The notes: generated by a model from the sequence alone, not told the origin. A stretch of DNA of 29,773 nucleotides from Methanobacteriota archaeon (GCA_011525095.1 WTIV01000096.1:1-29773), one strand, 5' to 3'. Counted from the stretch's first letter, positions 7,938-15,874 are shown. Numbers and translations: made by a program.

Positions 7938-8804
7938 TCAATGCGGCTCCGCTATTCCTTGAACCCATACAATGAACAAATGTATGATGATTAGAGTTGT
8001 AACGATAACTGGTAGAATGAATACGTGAATGAAGTACATTCGTGTTACAGTTCTGTGTGAGAGGGAGGAACCAGAGAATAGTAACGTAGCGATGTACTTT
8101 CCAATCAATGGTGTAGCGTTTGCTAGGTTAATTCCGATAACAGCAGCTCCGTATGCCAGTGTATCCCATGGAAGTAGATATCCTGAGTAGCCGAAGACAA
8201 TTGTTAGTGCCATTAGAGCAACACCGATTAGCCAGTTTAACTCACGTGGATTGCGGTATGCACCAGTAAAGTATACTCTGCACATGTGTAAGAATACTGA
8301 TGCTACCATGAAGTGTGTACCCCAGTGGTGTACCGCACGGATGATGTAACCGAATGGAAGTTGTGTCATGATGAATTGCATACTCGCATATGCAGGGGAT
8401 GGATCACCCTCTCCACCTGGGACATAGTAGATTCCGAGAACGGTTCCAGTTAGTACTAGAATGATGAATGATAGGAATGAAATTCCACCCAAGCAATACA
8501 ATGGGTACCAATACCAAATGATACGGAGCTTGTATTTCTCTGCGTGTGTTAGAGGCATCTGTCTGTGCATGTTGTAGTATGCACCCTTGGACATATTCCA
8601 GTAGTCTTGAATCCTAAATCTAGTATCCAAGAATGAGAATACCCACAAGAACGCACGCTCAGCGAATCCCATCTTGCCGCTGGATTCAACAGCACGCAGA
8701 ATTTCTCTGCGAGGAATCTCTTCGTTTTCTTTGCGTAGAGTAAACGCAATCAAGACAATAATGAATGCTATGAAGAACCAAAGTACCCAGAAAATCGTGC
8801 TCAA
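7938..8804 (-). CDS. Cytochrome b6-like subunit (N-terminal cytochrome b domain)
   Basis: A 288-residue membrane protein holding the four-helix, two-haem part of cytochrome b. The ligand pairs are H159/H173 (13 residues between) and H260/H275 (14 between). The 14-residue spacing in the second pair is the b6 pattern, and the protein ends after this helix, as cytochrome b6 does. YSGYLLPWDTLAYGA (206-220) is the helix C/quinol-site region and fits the family. It carries an extra N-terminal helix (residues 4-22) and a charged linker of about 70 residues before the core, which standard b6 lacks. The start is TTG with GAGGTGA just upstream. It lies between the Rieske gene and the fusion gene that supplies the C-terminal cytochrome b domain, and oxidises quinol at the outer face with the Rieske protein. 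Confidence 0.93.
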   Translation of the reverse strand: MSTIFWVLWFFIAFIIVLIAFTLRKENEEIPRREILRAVESSGKMGFAERAFLWVFSFLDTRFRIQDYWNMSKGAYYNMHRQMPLTHAEKYKLRIIWYWYPLYCLGGISFLSFIILVLTGTVLGIYYVPGGEGDPSPAYASMQFIMTQLPFGYIIRAVHHWGTHFMVASVFLHMCRVYFTGAYRNPRELNWLIGVALMALTIVFGYSGYLLPWDTLAYGAAVIGINLANATPLIGKYIATLLFSGSSLSHRTVTRMYFIHVFILPVIVTTLIIIHLFIVWVQGIAEPH

Positions 8805-8813
8805 ATTATCACC

Positions 8814-9662
8814 TCAGTCGCAGTAGGTCAACCAGCCCGTGTAATCAGAAGACGCTTCGATAGTGTCTCCGTTCATAATGATTGGAATGATTGGTAGTCC
8901 AAGAGGCGCAGGACCACCAGCTCTTCTGATACCTAGGTATTCGAAAGAAGCACCAGTTGACCTGTTTGCGTTTCTGTTGACCTCGATCGCAGTTGGGTCG
9001 AATCTGCTGGAGTGGCAGATGCAGAACATTTTGCTTCCACCATCGTCTCCACCACCTGGGGTCCAGTTGTCATCTGTCTGAGTGTTTGATACAAGTTGCC
9101 AACCTGGGATACAGCACAGGTGTGTGCATCTTGCAAAGCTCATGACGAGGTTGTTGTTTGGGTCGAAGACTTCCGAGTTTCCGAGCAAGAATTCAGTTGC
9201 GTGGCCAACGTAGTTGCCACCGATGTCGTAACCTGCCATTTCTTGGAATCTTGGTAGGTTGTCTGCTACAGGCTTACCTGAGTTTTCAGCGTGAGGTACG
9301 TAGTTGACGATTACCGGTAGTCCATTCCAAACACCTTGTGCACCAGCCATGCCAACGTTTGAGTTGGCGGCTTCAGATTCGAAGTCTGACTTCATCATCG
9401 GTTGAAGGTGCTTAGCTCCATACCATGCTTCTTCTTCACGACCCTTTGCCCAGTAAAGAACTGAAGAGTCTCCTCCTCCACCACCGGATGGTGGCATCAG
9501 GATCGCAGCGAAACCTAATGCTCCGAGCGTTGCTGCTAGCACACCGCCAGCAGCGTTGAATCCGTATCGCATGAATTGCCTACGGTTAACCGAGACTTCA
9601 CCGAGTGAACCTAGAACTGAGTCTTCAAGTGATGGTGCTGGTCTTAATCTCCTGTCGTCCAT
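8814..9662 (-). CDS. Rieske [2Fe-2S] iron-sulfur protein, twin-arginine anchored
   Basis: A 282-residue protein from the ATG at 9662, which has GGTGAT four bases before it. A longer frame back to 9734 would run into the upstream gene and is rejected. The N-terminus has a twin-arginine signal anchor (NRRQFMRYGFNAAGG at 26-40, then a hydrophobic helix to about 55). Rieske ligands are C179-T-H181 and C214-I-C216-H217; C184 and C216 would form the usual disulfide. There is an additional Cys at 183 (CTHLCC rather than CTHLGC), which I also recall from haloarchaeal Rieske proteins. A glycine/asparagine-rich loop (about 195-210) widens the distance between the two ligand loops. It takes electrons from quinol and moves them to an outer acceptor, not identified here. 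Confidence 0.93.
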   Translation of the reverse strand: MDDRRLRPAPSLEDSVLGSLGEVSVNRRQFMRYGFNAAGGVLAATLGALGFAAILMPPSGGGGGDSSVLYWAKGREEEAWYGAKHLQPMMKSDFESEAANSNVGMAGAQGVWNGLPVIVNYVPHAENSGKPVADNLPRFQEMAGYDIGGNYVGHATEFLLGNSEVFDPNNNLVMSFARCTHLCCIPGWQLVSNTQTDDNWTPGGGDDGGSKMFCICHSSRFDPTAIEVNRNANRSTGASFEYLGIRRAGGPAPLGLPIIPIIMNGDTIEASSDYTGWLTYCD

Positions 9663-9666
9663 AATA

Positions 9667-10119
9667 TCACCACTTGTATTCTCTCCAATCCTTCTGATGT
9701 TCAGGGATGTACTTGTTCTGGCTATGCTTGACAATGATTGTGTCAGGCAACACGAATTTCAGATAGATGATTCCCATCATAATCAGGGTTGTAATGCCCA
9801 TGGCCATGTGATAGGATAGTTGCTGTTGGTCCCAACTAGAGCCGTTGAGCAGCCCGTATAGCATAGTTCCAAACCAGTACAAGGCCCAGAAAATTCCCCA
9901 TGAGAAGAAGAATATCGTAAGGGCAGATTTACCCGATGGTGCCAAAGATGCTGAGATTACTGTACCTGGTTCTGCTGGATTGAATACTCCGTGATTAATC
10001 GCAGCATCCATCTGTTCTTCAGTGAGTGATGCATCTTCTAGTGCTGTGCGAGCATCCTTGACGCTCACCTTACCTGCAGCGACCTTCTCAAGCAGTTGTG
10101 TGATCGTGTCTTTAGCCAT
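9667..10119 (-). CDS. Small membrane protein of the Rieske/cytochrome b operon
   Basis: 150 residues from the ATG at 10119, which overlaps the upstream stop as TGATG. The first 50 residues look like a soluble helical domain (ITQLLEKVAAGKVSVKDART, then ALEDASLTEEQMDAAINHGV) recalling short-repeat or SHOCT-like modules. Two membrane helices follow, at about residues 70-92 and 104-126, and then a charged C-terminus rich in Lys, Trp and Tyr. No cofactor motif is visible. Conserved placement between the outer-face protein and the Rieske gene, with tight spacing on both sides, suggests an accessory subunit of the complex. I recognise no named family. Confidence 0.82.
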   Translation of the reverse strand: MAKDTITQLLEKVAAGKVSVKDARTALEDASLTEEQMDAAINHGVFNPAEPGTVISASLAPSGKSALTIFFFSWGIFWALYWFGTMLYGLLNGSSWDQQQLSYHMAMGITTLIMMGIIYLKFVLPDTIIVKHSQNKYIPEHQKDWREYKW

Positions 10120-10916
10120 CACTGGTCACCTCTTCTGTTAATCTTGTATCTCAGTCTCAGCAAGTTGCTGCGGCCTTTGTAAGATGTTGAGAACCCGTAT
10201 CTTAGGAGGAGTCCACAGAATACAATCACTGCGATTACTGCGCCAAATCCTAGTAGTCCAAGCCAGTGTGCTCTGAAACCAGCACCAAGTGTCGAGATGT
10301 CGATTTCCCCGGCTTTACTTTCTGGTGCTTGTGGAGTTCCGCTTCCTGCGATTAGGGTTCTATCTCCTCTCTTATCATCTGCTGGCGCTTCTATTAGATT
10401 GAATACAATCTGGTTCCAATAATCTCCAGCGGGTCCGTCTGCTCCATTGACAGCGTTTCCGCTAATCCAGAAGTCGACAGTTGTTCCGCTAGAATTGTCA
10501 GCAGGTGCGGTCCATGTAAGTTCAAAGATTCTTGAGTTGGGCGATTGGTGTGTTCTGGTTGCTGCATCATCTTCCCATGCTTCGCCATCACCGGACCATT
10601 CTCCTGCGCTGACTCTAGCAGAGAATCCACCCATGTTAGTGTCCGGGCCACCGATGACTTCCAATCTCATGTCATACTCTGTATCTGCGACCCATGTGTA
10701 TGGGACACCGACAAGGAGGACCATGACATCGTTACTTGGCTGTTCTCCATGGCATAAACAACCCTCTTTGGCTACGTCATCGATTGTTTCTCCATTGTGA
10801 GAATGACCGCCAGCTCCGATGCCGTCTGGGTATGCGTTGGTGATGCCCGGCAAGAGCATCAAAGTTACAAGCACCATAGGCAGGAGACTTCGTTGGAAAA
10901 CCTTCGACATTAGCAT
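10119..10916 (-). CDS. Secreted Reeler/choice-of-anchor-like protein with CLCH motif and C-terminal anchor
   Basis: About 265 residues. Starts at 10922 (TTG), 10916 (ATG) and 10910 (ATG) are all possible; I use 10916. A signal peptide (to about residue 28, ending at TNA) is followed by GxGGHSHNGET and C53-L-C55-H56. The rest matches the Reeler-like/choice-of-anchor V pattern: TWTAP, then FWISGNAVNGADGPAGDYW. A membrane helix at about 220-240 and a basic tail (YKGRSNLLRLRYKINRR) anchor it with the domain outside. Bacterial relatives usually have CxxCH in the same place, which looks like a haem c site; here one residue is missing between the cysteines. As first gene of the operon, in the position where a cytochrome c might be expected, it may be an electron acceptor or metal site. 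That role is inferred. Confidence 0.82.
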   Translation of the reverse strand: MLMSKVFQRSLLPMVLVTLMLLPGITNAYPDGIGAGGHSHNGETIDDVAKEGCLCHGEQPSNDVMVLLVGVPYTWVADTEYDMRLEVIGGPDTNMGGFSARVSAGEWSGDGEAWEDDAATRTHQSPNSRIFELTWTAPADNSSGTTVDFWISGNAVNGADGPAGDYWNQIVFNLIEAPADDKRGDRTLIAGSGTPQAPESKAGEIDISTLGAGFRAHWLGLLGFGAVIAVIVFCGLLLRYGFSTSYKGRSNLLRLRYKINRRGDQ

Positions 10917-10951
10917 CGCCAACCCCAGTGTTTAATCGGACTTGGATTGCG

Positions 10952-10960
10952 CCTATAATC
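10952..10960 (-). promoter_or_regulatory. Possible TATA box of the respiratory operon
   Basis: On the minus strand GATTATAGG lies 36-44 bases before the ATG at 10916. An archaeal TATA box sits about 25 bases before the transcript start, which would leave a leader of about 10-15 bases. The gap 10923-11070 is a divergent promoter region; it also holds a seven-T run (11013-11019) between the two directions. Confidence 0.35.
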
Positions 10961-11070
10961 GTTCCCTGCAGTTTCATCTAAGGGTTGCCGAGCAGTGTAA
11001 CATTTTGGCCCGTTTTTTTGCCTAAACATCCAAAGGCAAATCCTATGTTGATTTCCCCCTTGGTGTGACT

Positions 11071-11376
11071 ATGTCAGACCATCCTTTTGAGAACACCTAT
11101 GACCTCTCAAATGAACAACTTATCAAACTTGAGGAAGCAGAAGAGGAAATGCTTCGAAACAATCTTGGAAAATCTGAGGAAATTCTTCTCGAAATGTTAG
11201 AAGATGATGATGAATGCATACCGGTTTTGAACAATTTAGCGCATTTGTACGGAAGGCATTTTTCTGATTTTGAAAAAGCTGTAGAACTTTACGACAAAGT
11301 TTTGAGGCTTGAACCTGATAATGCTTGGGCTAGGGATGCTAGACGTCGCTATCAGAGATATGTGGGCAGAGATTGA
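11071..11376 (+). CDS. Small TPR-repeat protein
   Basis: 101 residues from the ATG at 11071; a GTG six bases earlier is in frame but less likely. It is highly acidic and helical. Residues about 56-90 (NNLAHLYGRHFSDFEKAVEL, then YDKVLRLEPDNAWAR) are a clear tetratricopeptide repeat, and residues 18-52 probably form another, weaker one. Such proteins are adaptors that bind partner peptides. It is transcribed away from the respiratory operon and is followed after 25 bases by the FtsZ-like gene, so a shared transcript and a role around that GTPase are plausible but unproven. Confidence 0.85.
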   Translation: MSDHPFENTYDLSNEQLIKLEEAEEEMLRNNLGKSEEILLEMLEDDDECIPVLNNLAHLYGRHFSDFEKAVELYDKVLRLEPDNAWARDARRRYQRYVGRD

Positions 11377-11401
11377 ATAACCTCCTTGACGAGGGTTGGA
11401 T

Positions 11402-12331
11402 ATGGATGGCGCCCAAATCCTGATTGCAGGCGTCGGTGGATTGGGCTGCTCATGGGCAAAACGTGCCCACTCAAGAACAGGGCACGGCATTGACTTGGTA
11501 TTAATTGACGCAGATGAGTCTTCATTTGACTATCCAGAAGCTCACGTTATTCGCTTGGGTAAGGACTTGGATTCAACTGGCTGCGCAGCCCTTCCACCAC
11601 TAGGTGAGCAGAGGATGAGGCAGGCCTCTTCTGTATCTAGAACCCTTCTGAATGAAGTAGAGTTGGTGGTCCTGCTTACAGGTTTAGGCGGTGGGACAGG
11701 AACTGGTGCCTCGTCGGAATTTGCTAGACAAGCAAGGTTATCAGGTGCGATTGTGATATCGATTGCAGCAATACCTTTCGAGGCACAAGAAGCAAGATTG
11801 AAAGTGAGCAACGAGGGACTTGCAAGGTTGGAATCCAACTCAGATGTTTGTGTAAGATTGAGTCTAGATAGATTGGCTTGGCAAGCAAGGGAAAGAGGAA
11901 CAGATTGGAGGGTCGGAGCATCCTGGGTTGAAGAATTCGTTGAAGGATTGGTTAGGACTTTGATGAGACTTGGCCTGATTAATCTCGATATGATGGATCT
12001 AAAAACAATTGTTGGTCACTCCGGGGGTTCTACTCTTATGGTTGGCCAAGGGGATCCAGATGATGCAATTGGACTTCTTGAGGATGCTCTTAGTGCCCCA
12101 CTTGCAGATTTGTCTATGGATGGTGCTAAGGCCTGTTTACTCCAAATTGAGGGAGGCCCGGGCATGACTGTTGGACAAGTCGGTTTGATCGCAGACGCTT
12201 TCACTGCACGGTTTGATGAAGATGCTCAAGTTATCCTAGGTGCTCGTGTAAGTGATGACTTACAAGGCAGAATCAGGGTGGTTGCGGTGGTATCAGGTCT
12301 AGAAGAAAAATCCAATCTTAGTTTAGTCTGA
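11402..12331 (+). CDS. FtsZ/CetZ-family tubulin-like GTPase, short form
   Basis: 309 residues from the ATG at 11402, after GAGGG at 11391-11395. The N-terminus has a Rossmann-like loop AGVGGLGC (9-16) where FtsZ has GVGGxGxN. The tubulin signature GGGTGTG is at residues 96-102. The T7 loop NLDMMD at 194-199 keeps the catalytic acidic residues (NxDxxD), so GTP hydrolysis across a subunit interface is likely. It is shorter than FtsZ (about 350-390) and CetZ; the C-terminal domain is compact and there is no C-terminal tail or conserved FtsA/SepF-binding peptide. The NDRL block of FtsZ is LDRL here. It could be the main division protein of this lineage or a diverged paralogue. Its end overlaps the convergent gene by 9 bases. 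Confidence 0.85.
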   Translation: MDGAQILIAGVGGLGCSWAKRAHSRTGHGIDLVLIDADESSFDYPEAHVIRLGKDLDSTGCAALPPLGEQRMRQASSVSRTLLNEVELVVLLTGLGGGTGTGASSEFARQARLSGAIVISIAAIPFEAQEARLKVSNEGLARLESNSDVCVRLSLDRLAWQARERGTDWRVGASWVEEFVEGLVRTLMRLGLINLDMMDLKTIVGHSGGSTLMVGQGDPDDAIGLLEDALSAPLADLSMDGAKACLLQIEGGPGMTVGQVGLIADAFTARFDEDAQVILGARVSDDLQGRIRVVAVVSGLEEKSNLSLV

Positions 12332-13645
12332 GTCTTCTTCTTGTTCGGAATCTTCCCCATCCCAGTCGGTTCCCTCTGAGATATCAATACCTTTTTGCCA
12401 ATCGATTTCTCCGTCTTCTTGCCATTCTTCATCAACAGTTTCTTTTTCTGTTTCTGAGTTGCTATCTTCTGTATCTTCGTCCTCTTCGGACTCAACCTCT
12501 TCTATTTCTTCTGACCTTGTAATGTCGACATTCTTTGCGTTGAGAAACATCTCAGAAGTCATTCTGCTAGTTCTGAGGGTAGGTCTCAACAATAGCATCA
12601 TTGCACAAATCGACAATACGTGTCCAAAAATCATGACTTCCTTTAGATTATCAAAAGTTCCAGTCAACATTGCCACTGATCCGGCATATGCATATCCAAA
12701 TGATATCCCTAGAGGTAATGAAGCGTGTTCAGATATCAGTCGCTTGCCATCCCTAACTGTGTATGTTGTGAGTGACCAAACTGCGAATATTACCGTGAAT
12801 GCCATTAGAAGACCTTCCTCGATGATTGTAGAGATATCAGAAGGACTCATAGCCGTACGGCGGTATATGCTAAAAGCGTGCCATGTGATGAATAATTGTG
12901 CTACTATCATCCACTTGAATGAAAATGCAGCCATTCCTTTTTCGTTCCCTGAGGCCTCTCTCTCACTCCTGGTTAGCCAAAGCGTGGTAGCTTGTAGGAT
13001 TATGCTGACAATGATGAAAGCGAATCCGCCTAGTAGCGCATCCTGAAGCGTCATCTTCTCTGCCTGGCTGATTATTTGGCCAAGCCACAATATTACCAAG
13101 GCGAAAACTTGGACAACTACAACCTGTGAAGCAGTTGATATCTTCTCTTGGTAAGTGTGAAGTTTAGCATCACCGAGTCCATTCGCCAACCACTCCACCA
13201 TTCCTGTTCTAAACGAAGCGGCTTGGGCAATCGACCAGACAATGAACAATGACGCTAGAGCAGGAGAAATCCAACCGTTATCATTTCCTCCAGTGAAACT
13301 CCACAACAGACCAACAATTACCGCAGCTATCAGTATTGGTACTATCGTTATACGAAAACTGAATAAAAAGCGCACTATCCACTGCGAATCTCCTTTTTCT
13401 TCAGGTAATTTTGTGAGGCTTTGTATCATTGAATTATTGGAAAGCATTGATACTAATATATACGAAATTGACAAAGATATGAAAGACATTGCAACGAGTA
13501 CTTCTTGCGTACTTACCAAAAATAGCAGAATAGATGAAATAACTGCTATCATGATAATGTGTGGTAATGTCCTGGGAGATAGCATATTACGGATTAATTG
13601 GAGGAATCCAATCTGCTTGAATTCCTGTTGAGAATCCTCTTCCAT
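12323..13645 (-). CDS. Polytopic membrane protein with acidic C-terminal tail
   Basis: 440 residues from the ATG at 13645, with GAGGGG five bases before it on the minus strand. About ten hydrophobic helices span residues 25-350. The last 80-90 residues are an extremely acidic, Glu/Asp/Ser/Trp-rich tail (for example EEIEEVESEEDEDTEDSNSE), probably cytoplasmic and disordered. I do not recognise a transporter or enzyme signature. The tail could bind a basic partner or cations. It overlaps the 3' end of the FtsZ-like gene by 9 bases, tail to tail, so the two messages would be partly antisense. Long antisense frames here follow from the repetitive acidic codons and are not genes. Confidence 0.82.
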   Translation of the reverse strand: MEEDSQQEFKQIGFLQLIRNMLSPRTLPHIIMIAVISSILLFLVSTQEVLVAMSFISLSISYILVSMLSNNSMIQSLTKLPEEKGDSQWIVRFLFSFRITIVPILIAAVIVGLLWSFTGGNDNGWISPALASLFIVWSIAQAASFRTGMVEWLANGLGDAKLHTYQEKISTASQVVVVQVFALVILWLGQIISQAEKMTLQDALLGGFAFIIVSIILQATTLWLTRSEREASGNEKGMAAFSFKWMIVAQLFITWHAFSIYRRTAMSPSDISTIIEEGLLMAFTVIFAVWSLTTYTVRDGKRLISEHASLPLGISFGYAYAGSVAMLTGTFDNLKEVMIFGHVLSICAMMLLLRPTLRTSRMTSEMFLNAKNVDITRSEEIEEVESEEDEDTEDSNSETEKETVDEEWQEDGEIDWQKGIDISEGTDWDGEDSEQEEDSD

Positions 13646-13708
13646 AATGTCCCCTCACTAAGGGCAGCGTTGGCATTATGTTAAGATAAATGCCCTTGAC
13701 GAGGTTGC

Positions 13709-13993
13709 ATGGCCAAGAAATTGACGAAGGCTCTCCGAGGCAAGCGTCGATGGATTGGTTGTGAAGTGGGAAGTTTTCAAAGTCGGTCTGAACTTTCAGA
13801 GTATGCATCAAATTATCCACTAAAATTATACGATTTTGAAGAAGGCAAATGCATCTTCATGGTCCGGTTAGAAGATTATGAATCAATCAAGGAAGAGCTG
13901 TCAAACAGTAGAATCAAAACTTTAACCTCCAGCGGGAAAATTAGACTTGTTCGAGAGAGAATGAATTTTACTCGCAAGCCTAGAAAGCGTTGA
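13709..13993 (+). CDS. Probable RNase P protein component 2 (Pop5/Rpp14 family)
   Basis: 94 residues, strongly basic at both ends. The start at 13709 has GAGG at 13701-13704. The pattern KRRWIGCEV near the N-terminus, the strand pair KLYDFEEGKCIFMVRLEDY (39-57), and a final TLTSSGKIRLVRERM fit the Pop5 layout: R-Y/W-I-x-F/C-E-V, a central strand ending in I-(V/M)-R-V/L, and a late SGTI(R/K) block. Archaeal Pop5 is usually about 110-140 residues, so this copy is short. It would bind the RNase P RNA and help process tRNA 5' ends. The call comes from pattern memory, so another small RNA-binding protein remains possible. Confidence 0.6.
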   Translation: MAKKLTKALRGKRRWIGCEVGSFQSRSELSEYASNYPLKLYDFEEGKCIFMVRLEDYESIKEELSNSRIKTLTSSGKIRLVRERMNFTRKPRKR

Positions 13994-14018
13994 AGAGCCC
14001 TCTCTCCTCCGGAGGGTC

Positions 14019-14495
14019 ATGGGAGCAGGAGGGGCAGCACCGCCTGTAAAAAGTGAGGATGTTATGATTCTCATTGGTTCAACCATACTACTTACTCTCT
14101 TAGTACTTCAAGCATGGTCGACGCCAATCGCAGTAGATTGTGATGAAGAAGAGTGCGAAACTTTCGAGATAAAGTATGATTTATCGGCGGGTGATACTTT
14201 CAGTCTCGATGTAATAGAAGGGGAAATAAGGCCAACAATCATTCTTCCTGATGGTTCCTCTGACTTTGATGACAATCAAAAAGGAAATTGGGAATACGAA
14301 GCAAAATCTGATGGTGTCCATACTTTCCAAATTTTGGGTCTAGAAGATTCAAGCATTGATTACTCTGTCAGTCGAGGCATAGTATTCGATTACGGACTAT
14401 ACCCGGTTGGCGCATTGGTACTAGCTTTTGGAATTTTGAAGAGAATTACAAAAGATGTTGAGGAAGAAGCATTAGAGGCACTGCTCGAGGATTAG
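14019..14495 (+). CDS. Two-helix membrane protein with exoplasmic domain
   Basis: 158 residues. The ATG at 14019 has GGAGGG at 14011-14016, spacing 2. An N-terminal helix (about 15-33) is followed by an acidic exoplasmic stretch (CDEEECETFEI, DGSSDFDD) rich in beta strands, then a second helix (about 125-142) and a short acidic tail. The middle, with SAGDTFSLDVIEGEIRPTI and WEYEAKSDGVHTFQILG, resembles a small beta-sandwich of the pre-peptidase/extracellular sensor kind, but I cannot name the family. It ends in a 4-base tail-to-tail overlap with the next gene (TTAG serves both stops). Confidence 0.75.
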   Translation: MGAGGAAPPVKSEDVMILIGSTILLTLLVLQAWSTPIAVDCDEEECETFEIKYDLSAGDTFSLDVIEGEIRPTIILPDGSSDFDDNQKGNWEYEAKSDGVHTFQILGLEDSSIDYSVSRGIVFDYGLYPVGALVLAFGILKRITKDVEEEALEALLED

Positions 14496-15874
14496 ACCCA
14501 AGAAACGTCTTCTCCGTCATCAATGACATTGTGTCCCAATACTAGTTCACCTCTCTCATTAAGTCCAAAATTCTCGTACACTAACTCGCAATATCTGGGC
14601 CTGCCTAGTGATTTCATATGGGTCAATATTTCTGCTCGTATTGAGTCGAAATTTACAGGTGGTATGTCATCACGTTCTTCGATTAGTGAAGATAACTCAG
14701 AATTCAGCCTTCGATCAAGTAGTTTGAAATCCAGTTTTTCAATCTCGTCGAGTGTACTAATTTCTTTTCCGTCAATTACCTTGTTGGATGCTTGTAAATT
14801 AATACCAATTCCAAGAACAACTTTGGTTGAATCTTGAGAGGATTTACCTTCTACGAGTACTCCACATAATTTCCGCTCATCGATTAGAATATCGTTAGGC
14901 CATTTGAGTTTTAGGCGGTCACTTTGTATTGATTTGATTACTGCCAAACCACCTGACAATTGTAGCAGGCCAGGGTTAACTTCCGTGTCTTCTGCGACAA
15001 TCCATGAGCCTGCATAACACTTTTCTATAGAATTCCATTTCCTATCTCTTCGGCCTCTACCAGATGTTTGCAAAGCAGTTGAAATGTGGGTTCCAACTCC
15101 AGATTTGTGAAACAGATCATCGTTGGTTGAACCGGTGCTTTGAACGAATACATTTTCAGCGTTCTCCCATGGTTTCCACAAGCAAAAAACCGTCAATGAT
15201 TCACCATCATCAAACTCTAGTATGTCCCAGCTTCTTATTGCAAAGTTCTCACACGCTCCAATACTTCCAGTCCTACCTAGTAACAGCATTCTTCCGTTTG
15301 TTGCAAGAAGATTATTTTTCCCAACTAATGATAAGAACCTGCTTTGTAATCCCTGTGTGTCTGTATCAATAAGACCGGCCTCTTCCATCGGGCCAAGTAA
15401 TTCATTCACCTCATGTGCAGGGATGTAGGGCAGATTCCAGATAATCAAATCGAACTTTTCCTCAAACGGGAAACCATCGGGACCAATTCCGCCTTCCTTG
15501 ATGGTTCCGGCTTGCAAATTCTTTTCCATATTTCCTCTTGTTGCAGCTACAGCAAACGGATTTATGTCACAAGCATGAACATCCCATCCAAGTGATGATG
15601 CGAGAATACTCAGGGCGCCTGAACCACACCCAATCTCCAAGAATTTCCTTCCTTTTCCAGGTCCCAATTGTATTAGCCTGTTGGCTATTAGGTCAGTGTC
15701 TTCCCTTGGAGGATAAACGGTAGGAGGAATGATCAATTCAATACACTGTGTTGGGTTTGGCCTCCATTCTATGGTGCGAGGAGGTCTTTTTTGCAGATCA
15801 ACTTCAGATTGGGCATCTTCAGGAGTGAATATACCACGTTCTCCAGATGCCATTGTATTGCTCTGACAGAACAT
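14492..15874 (-). CDS. HemK/Mtq2-like methyltransferase fused to biotin-protein ligase (BirA)
   Basis: 460 residues from the ATG at 15874 (an ATG at 15853 is also possible). The N-terminal half is a class I methyltransferase of the HemK/PrmC/Mtq2 type: YPPREDTDLI (54-63) is the family's YxPxEDTxLL block, LEIGCGSGALSI (79-90) is the AdoMet loop, and NLPY (147-150) stands where NPPY binds the glutamine side chain. The C-terminal half (about 240-460) is a biotin ligase: GSTN (248-251), QTSGRGRRDRKW (269-280), KWPNDIL (324-330), GVLVE (338-342), GIGINL (355-360). Expected jobs are methylation of release factor aRF1 and biotin attachment to a carboxylase carrier protein. The two are normally separate proteins. 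The Pro-to-Leu change in NPPY is notable. No DNA-binding domain is present, so it is not a BirA repressor. Confidence 0.88.
   Translation of the reverse strand: MFCQSNTMASGERGIFTPEDAQSEVDLQKRPPRTIEWRPNPTQCIELIIPPTVYPPREDTDLIANRLIQLGPGKGRKFLEIGCGSGALSILASSLGWDVHACDINPFAVAATRGNMEKNLQAGTIKEGGIGPDGFPFEEKFDLIIWNLPYIPAHEVNELLGPMEEAGLIDTDTQGLQSRFLSLVGKNNLLATNGRMLLLGRTGSIGACENFAIRSWDILEFDDGESLTVFCLWKPWENAENVFVQSTGSTNDDLFHKSGVGTHISTALQTSGRGRRDRKWNSIEKCYAGSWIVAEDTEVNPGLLQLSGGLAVIKSIQSDRLKLKWPNDILIDERKLCGVLVEGKSSQDSTKVVLGIGINLQASNKVIDGKEISTLDEIEKLDFKLLDRRLNSELSSLIEERDDIPPVNFDSIRAEILTHMKSLGRPRYCELVYENFGLNERGELVLGHNVIDDGEDVSWV

Noticed and set aside
7919..7940. Frameshift between the two cytochrome b genes
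   Set aside because: The second gene has its own GGAGGG site and TTG start, and the first ends where a b6 protein should end. A split cytochrome b is normal in b6f-type complexes.
9663..9734. Longer N-terminus for the Rieske protein
   Set aside because: It would overlap the upstream gene by about 70 bases. The ATG at 9662 has GGTGAT in place and leaves a normal TAT signal.
11013..11019. Seven-T run as a terminator
   Set aside because: On the + strand no gene ends nearby, and on the minus strand it reads as A. It more likely belongs to the divergent promoter region.
14005..14014. Palindrome CCTCCGGAGG
   Set aside because: Half of it is the ribosome site of the next gene, and ten bases is too short to support an operator claim.
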